Part shown: piece by piece, positions 41,869-46,503 of the stretch | Numbering within the stretch: position 1 is the first letter of the stretch | Layout of the letters: each line of letters begins with the position of its first letter | From: JADGNZ01 sp035995985 | Lineage (GTDB): Bacteria; Acidobacteriota; Thermoanaerobaculia; Gp7-AA8 | Direction of reading: 5' to 3' | Length of the DNA stretch: 46,503 nucleotides | Assembly: GCA_035995985.1 (NCBI GenBank) | Contig: DASYJY010000013.1 | Span: 1-46,503, forward strand | Notes under the pieces: model-generated | Told to the model about the DNA's origin: nothing | Database searches by the model: none | What the model saw: the letters and a program-made list of their open reading frames with translations, nothing else | Made by a program: the position numbers and the translations under genes

Positions 41869-43206
41869 ATGACCGACTACGCCATCGCCCTGACGAACGT
41901 TCGCAAGTCGTACCGGCTGTGGGGCCGCGGCTCACAGTTCGCGACGCTGAAAAGCGCGCTGCTGAAACGCGATCTGGCGCTGACTCCGGAAACGAGCGTC
42001 GAAGCGGTGCGCGACGTGTCGTTCGCCGTCGATCGCGGTGAAGCTTTCGGCATCATTGGCCGCAACGGCTCGGGAAAATCGACCCTGCTGAAACTCATCT
42101 CCGGAATCCTCAAGCCGACCAGCGGCAGCGTGCGCGTGAACGGCCGCGTGGCCGCGCTCATCGAGCTCGGCGCCGGCTTCCATCCCGAGATCACCGGCCG
42201 CGAAAACATCTACATCAACGGCATCATGCTCGGTCTGTCGCGCAAAGAGATCGACGCCCGCTTCGACCAGATCGTGGCCTTTTCCGGCATCCCCGAGTTC
42301 ATCGATCAACCGGTCAAAACCTACTCCTCCGGCATGTACGTTCGCCTCGGATTTGCCGTCGCCGTCCACGTCGATCCCGACGTGCTGCTGATCGATGAGG
42401 TGCTCTCCGTCGGTGACGAGGAGTTTTCCGCGAAGTGCGTCGCGAAAATTCAGGAGATGAAGTATCGCGGCGTGACGCTCGTCTTCGTCACACACCAGCT
42501 CGACCAGGTCCGCAACCTCTGCGACCGCGCGCTCTGGCTCGATCACGGCGAACCGGAAACGATCGGCGATCCGGTGCGCGTCGTCGATGCGTACCTGCAG
42601 GCCGTGTCATCAACGCAGACCGCGCCACCGCGCGTTGCTGCGGCAGCCGAACCCGAGGCACCGCGCGATGATCCAAGCGAAGAAGAACGCTGGGGCTCCG
42701 GCGAAGTGGTGTTATCGCGCGTGGCCCTTGTCGATCACCGCGGCAACGAGCTGGTAGCCCTCGGCCCCGGAACTCCGGTCGCGGTCGAAATGGACGTCAC
42801 CGTCCGCGTGCCGCAGGATGACTTCGTCTTCGGCATCGGCATCTACCACGCCGACGGCGCCTGCGTGTACGGCACGAACACCGACCTCGAAGGCCTGATG
42901 CCGGAACGGATCGAAACCAACGGGCGCGTCCGCTTCATCATGCCGGCGCTCGACTTGGTAGCCGGCACCTACCGCATCGACGCCGCCATCCACACCCGCA
43001 ACGGCCGCGCCTTCGACTACCGCCGCGGCGCCATCCGCTTCGTCGTCGGCTCAAGAGTCCACGACATCGGCGTCTACCGCCCCAAACACACCTGGAAATT
43101 CGAAGGCGGCATCGCGTTTAACGAGATCGACCTGGAACAGCGCAACGTGCCAATCGAAGTAGCCGAGGCGATGCGGGCCGCGCGAAAACCGAAACGGACG
43201 CGCTGA
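41869..43206 (+). CDS. Polysaccharide ABC exporter ATPase with Wzt_C domain
   Basis: A 445-aa ATPase. Walker A is GRNGSGKST, the signature YSSGMYVRL replaces LSGGQ as in this subfamily, Walker B is DVLLIDEVLSVGDEEF and the switch His is in VFVTHQ. Residues about 270-425 form a beta sandwich of the Wzt_C type (VALVDHRGNELVALGPGTPV, FGIGIYHADGACVYGTNTD), which in O-antigen exporters recognises the glycan end. A low-complexity linker (about 240-265) joins the two. With the Wzm gene and the nearby glycosyltransferase it points to surface polysaccharide export. Confidence 0.9.
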   Translation: MTDYAIALTNVRKSYRLWGRGSQFATLKSALLKRDLALTPETSVEAVRDVSFAVDRGEAFGIIGRNGSGKSTLLKLISGILKPTSGSVRVNGRVAALIELGAGFHPEITGRENIYINGIMLGLSRKEIDARFDQIVAFSGIPEFIDQPVKTYSSGMYVRLGFAVAVHVDPDVLLIDEVLSVGDEEFSAKCVAKIQEMKYRGVTLVFVTHQLDQVRNLCDRALWLDHGEPETIGDPVRVVDAYLQAVSSTQTAPPRVAAAAEPEAPRDDPSEEERWGSGEVVLSRVALVDHRGNELVALGPGTPVAVEMDVTVRVPQDDFVFGIGIYHADGACVYGTNTDLEGLMPERIETNGRVRFIMPALDLVAGTYRIDAAIHTRNGRAFDYRRGAIRFVVGSRVHDIGVYRPKHTWKFEGGIAFNEIDLEQRNVPIEVAEAMRAARKPKRTR

Positions 43207-43213
43207 GCCACGG

Positions 43214-43288
43214 AAAGTTTTTCACGCGGAGACGCAGAGACGCGGAGCTGGTTTTCCCCGCGCCCCCGCGGCTCCGCGTGGAAAAGAC
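43214..43288. repeat. Dispersed palindrome, CACGCGGAG family, second copy
   Basis: CACGCGGAG at the left pairs with CTCCGCGTG at the right. The sequence is related to 6403-6480. It lies 7 nt after the Wzt stop and abuts the stop of the small antitoxin-like gene. Confidence 0.8.
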
Positions 43289-43447
43289 CTACTCCGCCAA
43301 CGCGTCCGCGGCCAATGCGTGCAGCTTCCCATCGGCGGCATCGGCTTCCAATTGACGAACGTACTCGGCGAACCATGAGCGGAAAGCCTTCAGCTCTTCC
43401 GCCGTCAGACTTTGAACGTCGCGTTTGAGTGCCTCTACCTTCGTCAT
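43289..43447 (-). CDS. Orphan antitoxin-like 52-aa protein
   Basis: A short minus-strand gene. It begins MTKVEALKRDVQSLTAEELK and continues AFRSWFAEYVRQLEADAADG, ending KLHALAADALAE. This matches a common antitoxin family (SLxxEELxxFRxWF then GKLxxLAxEAL) that normally runs about 70 aa and precedes a RelE/ParE toxin. The C-terminal end, usually RxGKTxEL, is missing and the stop coincides with the dispersed palindrome. No toxin gene follows. TACTAT lies 12 nt before the ATG; the ribosome site is weak. It is probably a truncated relic, possibly still expressed. Confidence 0.7.
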   Translation of the reverse strand: MTKVEALKRDVQSLTAEELKAFRSWFAEYVRQLEADAADGKLHALAADALAE

Positions 43448-43521
43448 GGCTTTCGAATGATAGTACGCGCTGGGTGTGGAAAAACACCGACGGCGACTCT
43501 CCTAAGTAAGAAGGCGAAGCT

Positions 43522-43962
43522 ATGGCAACGTACAGAGCGCCGCGCCAAGTCGATCGACTAAAGAAATACGACACCGTAGTAACCAGCGGGCAGGCAGCTC
43601 TTCGTGCTCTGCTTACAATGAACGGCGGCGCGACCATCGCCTTTCTTGCATTTATTGGACATCTCTTGGACAAGGGAACTGTAACCCCCGCGACCGTCCA
43701 ACCATTTGTCGGCGCTCTCAATCCGTTCATCGAGGGAACCTTCTTTGCGGTGCTCGCGTACGGCCTCATCTTTCTGACGAATTGCTTCAGCTATATCGCT
43801 CATAAGAAGTGGGCAAAGATCGTGTCGCACGGTTTCTTCGGCCTTACCGTCTTGTCCGGAATCGCGTCGATTACATATTTTCTCGTCGGGAGCAGCCGTG
43901 CCGTCGATGCGTTTCAGTCGGTCAAAGTGGCGGTCATCTCTTTGACGGCGTTCGAGCCGTAG
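43522..43962 (+). CDS. Small membrane protein of unknown function
   Basis: A 146-aa protein with three or four hydrophobic helices (about 30-48, 70-90, 105-125). SGQAALRALLTMNGGATIAF near the N-terminus resembles a family of small bacterial membrane proteins of unknown role. AGAAGG lies 6 nt before the ATG. Codon choice looks less GC-rich than the neighbours, which suggests acquisition. Its stop faces that of the glycosyltransferase across 19 bp. Confidence 0.7.
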   Translation: MATYRAPRQVDRLKKYDTVVTSGQAALRALLTMNGGATIAFLAFIGHLLDKGTVTPATVQPFVGALNPFIEGTFFAVLAYGLIFLTNCFSYIAHKKWAKIVSHGFFGLTVLSGIASITYFLVGSSRAVDAFQSVKVAVISLTAFEP

Positions 43963-43981
43963 GCAACCGGTCCAAGTCGCG

Positions 43982-44839
43982 TCAGCTTCCCTTCACCCAC
44001 GGCAGTTCCCACCGCCCTTCCCCTTCGTCGAGCTTCGGCAGCGGGACGACTTTCCCCTGACGCTTGAGCTGCGTCAGCTCCCAGAGCTTCGCGTACTTGA
44101 GGAACGTGTAGTAGACGTGCATACCGACCGAGATCAGGCCGCGGATGCCGTCGAGGAAGCCGAGGTTGATGAGGAAGTCGCGGACGAACTTGGCGATGGG
44201 GTGGCCGACGATGCCAAAGAGATTTGTTGTCTTGCCGTCGATGTACATCTGCGCGGCGCCCCAGTTCGCGTACCGCGTCATCTTGGCGATCATGTGGTCG
44301 AAGGTGCGGATGTAGTAGTGGTCCATCTTTGCGTTCAGGCGGCCGGTGGCGCCGTCGACGAGCAGGTCGGCGTGAACGCGTTTGTTCGGATAGCGGGCGT
44401 GGAGTTTATGAAAGAGGCGCGTGACGCGGTCACGCTGCAGGCCGGAGAAGCGGACCGGCTTGCCGAGCATGAAGTTAAGGCGGCCGACTGAGTAGGCCCA
44501 GAGGTCGAGCGGCCCTTCGAGCGTGCGGAGGATTTCGTCGCGCAGCTTCGGCGTGACGCGCTCGTCGGCGTCGATGACGAAGATCCAATCGTGCGTAGCG
44601 CGGTCGATGCCGTAGTTTTTCTGTGATGCCGCGCCGAGGTATTCGCGCTGCTCGATCCGGACGCGCGGGAACTTGTCGCGAACGAGCTCGATGGTGCCGT
44701 CCTTCGAAAACGAATCGAGCAGGTAGATTTCGTCGGCCCATTCGACGGAGCGGATGCACGCATCGATGTTCTCGATCTCGTCGAGCGTGTGGATCAAAGC
44801 GGTGACGGGGGCGCGCGGCACGGGAACGAAATCGTACAC
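43982..44839 (-). CDS. Family 2 glycosyltransferase, WaaE-like
   Basis: A 285-aa GT-A enzyme. VTALIHTLDEIENIDACIRS opens the nucleotide-binding fold, LLDSFSKDGT and IFVIDADERV (DxD) follow, and GLQRDRVTRLFHK plus RVHADLLVDG are acceptor-side segments of the WaaE/KdtX type. The C-terminal part (about 210-270) holds a hydrophobic stretch that may touch the membrane. The start is uncertain: GTG at 44839 is chosen because GTG at 44881 would overlap the divergent lipoprotein gene. It probably adds a sugar in envelope glycan synthesis with the nearby exporter. Confidence 0.8.
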   Translation of the reverse strand: MYDFVPVPRAPVTALIHTLDEIENIDACIRSVEWADEIYLLDSFSKDGTIELVRDKFPRVRIEQREYLGAASQKNYGIDRATHDWIFVIDADERVTPKLRDEILRTLEGPLDLWAYSVGRLNFMLGKPVRFSGLQRDRVTRLFHKLHARYPNKRVHADLLVDGATGRLNAKMDHYYIRTFDHMIAKMTRYANWGAAQMYIDGKTTNLFGIVGHPIAKFVRDFLINLGFLDGIRGLISVGMHVYYTFLKYAKLWELTQLKRQGKVVPLPKLDEGEGRWELPWVKGS

Positions 44840-44840
44840 T
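44835..44840 (+). promoter_or_regulatory. Likely -10 element of the amidohydrolase gene
   Basis: TACACT ends 6 nt before the ATG at 44847, with no ribosome site, fitting a leaderless start. Confidence 0.4.
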
Positions 44841-44846
44841 TTGCGA

Positions 44847-46503
44847 ATGCGAATCCGCGTTCTCGCTCTGCTTGCCGTCACGCTCGCCGCTTGCGCTCAC
44901 ACCACGCCGCCGCAAACGCGCGCGTTCATCCTCGGCGGACATCGCGCCGGGCAGGAGACGGTGACGACGAGCGGCAGGACGCGCACGGTCGACTTCGAAT
45001 TCAACGACCGCGGGCGCGGACCGAAGACGCATACGATGATCATGACCGACGCCCATGCGATTACGACCTCGCTCAAGACCGAGGGCAACGATTACTTCAA
45101 GGCGCCGGTGGACGAGACGTTCGCGAACGGCGCGTGGTCGAACGGAGCGGAGAAGGGGAACGCGGCGGCGAATGCGTTCTATGTCTCGATGTATGGGCCG
45201 CCTGAGGAGACGGCGGTCCTGGCGCGGGCGCTGCTGGCGGCGCCGAATCAGAAACTGGCGCTGCTGCCGGCCGGCGAGGCGTCGATTCGGCACGTCGGTG
45301 AATTGAATGTATCGACCGGCGGCAAGTCGCAGCACATCACCTGCTACGAGATCAGCGGCCTCGGATTCACGCCGTCGCCAGTGTGGCTCGATGATCGGCG
45401 CGAGCTGTTTGCATCGGCATCGTCGTGGTCGTCGGTGATCGCGGATGGCTGGGATTCGGTGGTCCCGCAACTCCTGCGGGCGCAGGACAAATGGCGCGAT
45501 GAGGCGGTTTCGCGCGCGGCGGCAAGGCTCACGCACACGCCCGCTGGCGGCGGAATCGTGATTACGAACGCGCGCCTGTTCGATCCCGTCACGATGACGA
45601 CGACGCCGGGAACGACGATCGTCATTCGCGGCAATCGGATCGAGAGCGTCGGCGGCGCGGCGCCCGACGGTTTTGAGCGCATCGATGCGCAGAACCGCAT
45701 GGTCATCCCCGGCCTTTGGGATATGCACACGCACAACTTCGCCGACGACGGGATGCTCGACATCGCCAACGGCATCACCTCGGTGCGCGACCTGGCCAAC
45801 GACACCGACTTCCTCATCGGCCTGCGCAAGAAGTGGGACAGTGGCGCCGCGATCGGGCCGCGCGTGATCATGGCCGGCATCATCGACGGGCCGGGCAAGT
45901 TCGCGGGGCCGACCAAGGTGCTCGTCGACAACGAAGCGGACGCACGCGCCGCCGTCGATAATTACGCGAAGCTCGGATATGAGCAGATCAAAATCTACAG
46001 CTCGGTGAAGCCGGAACTCGTTCCGGTGATTACGAACGCAGCGCACGCGCGTGGGCTGCGCGTGAGTGGGCACATCCCCGCCTTCATGCGTGCCGATGAG
46101 GCCGTGCGGGCGGGCTATGACGAGATCCAGCACACGAACTTTCTGTTTCTCAATTTCTGGCCGGACGTGGCGGACACGCGCACGCCTGTACGCTTCACCG
46201 CGGTCGCCGAGCGCGCGGCGGCGCTCGATCTGAAGTCGGCGACGGTGCAGACCTTTCTCGATCTGTTACGCGAGAAGAAGACGGTCATCGATCCGACTGT
46301 CTCGATCTTCGAAGGGATGTTCACCTCACGGCGCGGCACGATGTCGCCGAGCTACGCGATGATCGCCGATCGCCTTCCGCCGCAGGTTCGGCGCGGATTC
46401 CTGACCGGCGGACTGCCGGTCCCCGAGGGGAAGGACCAGACGTACCGCGACTCGTTCCGCAACGTGCTGACGATGGTGAAGGCGCTGTACGACAACCACA
46501 TCC
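44847..46503 (+). CDS. Amidohydrolase family lipoprotein, 3' end cut by window
   Basis: At least 552 codons, open to the window end. The N-terminus MRIRVLALLAVTLAAC is a lipoprotein signal with the lipobox LAAC (Cys16), so it should be anchored in the envelope. Residues about 20-215 form a beta-rich domain of unknown type. The amidohydrolase part begins at IVITNARLFDPVTMTT, with metal-binding WDMHTHNF (HxH) and later VSGHIPAF and EIQHTNF. The family hydrolyses amide or related bonds; substrate unknown. It is divergent from the glycosyltransferase. Confidence 0.85.
   Translation, partial: MRIRVLALLAVTLAACAHTTPPQTRAFILGGHRAGQETVTTSGRTRTVDFEFNDRGRGPKTHTMIMTDAHAITTSLKTEGNDYFKAPVDETFANGAWSNGAEKGNAAANAFYVSMYGPPEETAVLARALLAAPNQKLALLPAGEASIRHVGELNVSTGGKSQHITCYEISGLGFTPSPVWLDDRRELFASASSWSSVIADGWDSVVPQLLRAQDKWRDEAVSRAAARLTHTPAGGGIVITNARLFDPVTMTTTPGTTIVIRGNRIESVGGAAPDGFERIDAQNRMVIPGLWDMHTHNFADDGMLDIANGITSVRDLANDTDFLIGLRKKWDSGAAIGPRVIMAGIIDGPGKFAGPTKVLVDNEADARAAVDNYAKLGYEQIKIYSSVKPELVPVITNAAHARGLRVSGHIPAFMRADEAVRAGYDEIQHTNFLFLNFWPDVADTRTPVRFTAVAERAAALDLKSATVQTFLDLLREKKTVIDPTVSIFEGMFTSRRGTMSPSYAMIADRLPPQVRRGFLTGGLPVPEGKDQTYRDSFRNVLTMVKALYDNHI

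Noticed and set aside
44475..46133. Minus-strand frame of 552 codons opposite the amidohydrolase
   Set aside because: The plus strand carries a lipobox and the amidohydrolase metal motifs. The minus frame is Arg-rich and featureless.

Overview
The window is a 46.5 kb, GC-rich chromosomal segment, most likely from a soil or sediment member of the Acidobacteriota. The assignment is inferred from gene content: three tandem VWFA-related proteins of the acidobacterial type (TIGR03436-like), DUF2330 and DUF2911 secreted proteins, a CHASE2 kinase linked to a FecR protein, a menaquinone cluster, a large multiheme cytochrome c and a Wzm/Wzt exporter. No rRNA, tRNA, CRISPR array or phage genes were seen.

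Layout. 0-2 kb: an intact-looking IS110-type transposase and a 21-bp hairpin minisatellite. 2-6.4 kb: a membrane PAS-GGDEF-EAL cyclic-di-GMP protein divergent from an FAD oxidoreductase. 6.5-9.9 kb: a lone RnfD/NqrB-like membrane protein, a DUF2330 protein and a DUF2911-TPR protein, closed by a strong terminator. 10-16.8 kb: a secreted Asp-box (sialidase-like) protein, a small secreted protein and a six-heme-motif cytochrome. 16.7-19.75 kb (minus strand): a compact set of an unrecognised 418-aa protein, an ADO/PCO-like thiol dioxygenase and an ATP-grasp enzyme. I consider this set the best candidate for an undescribed pathway. 19.8-20.4 kb: a gene graveyard with DUF433 and DUF2335 relics.

20.4-34.3 kb is a long minus-strand run. 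It reads VWA-C, VWA-B, VWA-A, menB, menA, menC, menE, CHASE2 histidine kinase, sigma54-type response regulator and FecR protein, in transcription order. Most gaps are short or overlapping, so quinone synthesis and envelope signalling may be co-transcribed. The menC gene carries an in-frame insertion of a dispersed palindromic repeat.

34.4-46.5 kb: a V4R-like protein; a MarR regulator, ClC channel and cyclic-nucleotide-binding/DUF1003 protein on the minus strand; an ArsR, double AHSA1 and DoxX operon with a good sigma70-type promoter; a degenerate rhomboid; the Wzm/Wzt exporter; an orphan antitoxin-like 52-aa gene; a small membrane protein; a family 2 glycosyltransferase; and an amidohydrolase lipoprotein cut by the window end.

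Two patterns recur. Several transcription units start with a TANNNT hexamer 6-9 nt before the start codon and no Shine-Dalgarno sequence, which suggests leaderless mRNAs. Three families of dispersed palindromic repeats sit between or inside genes.
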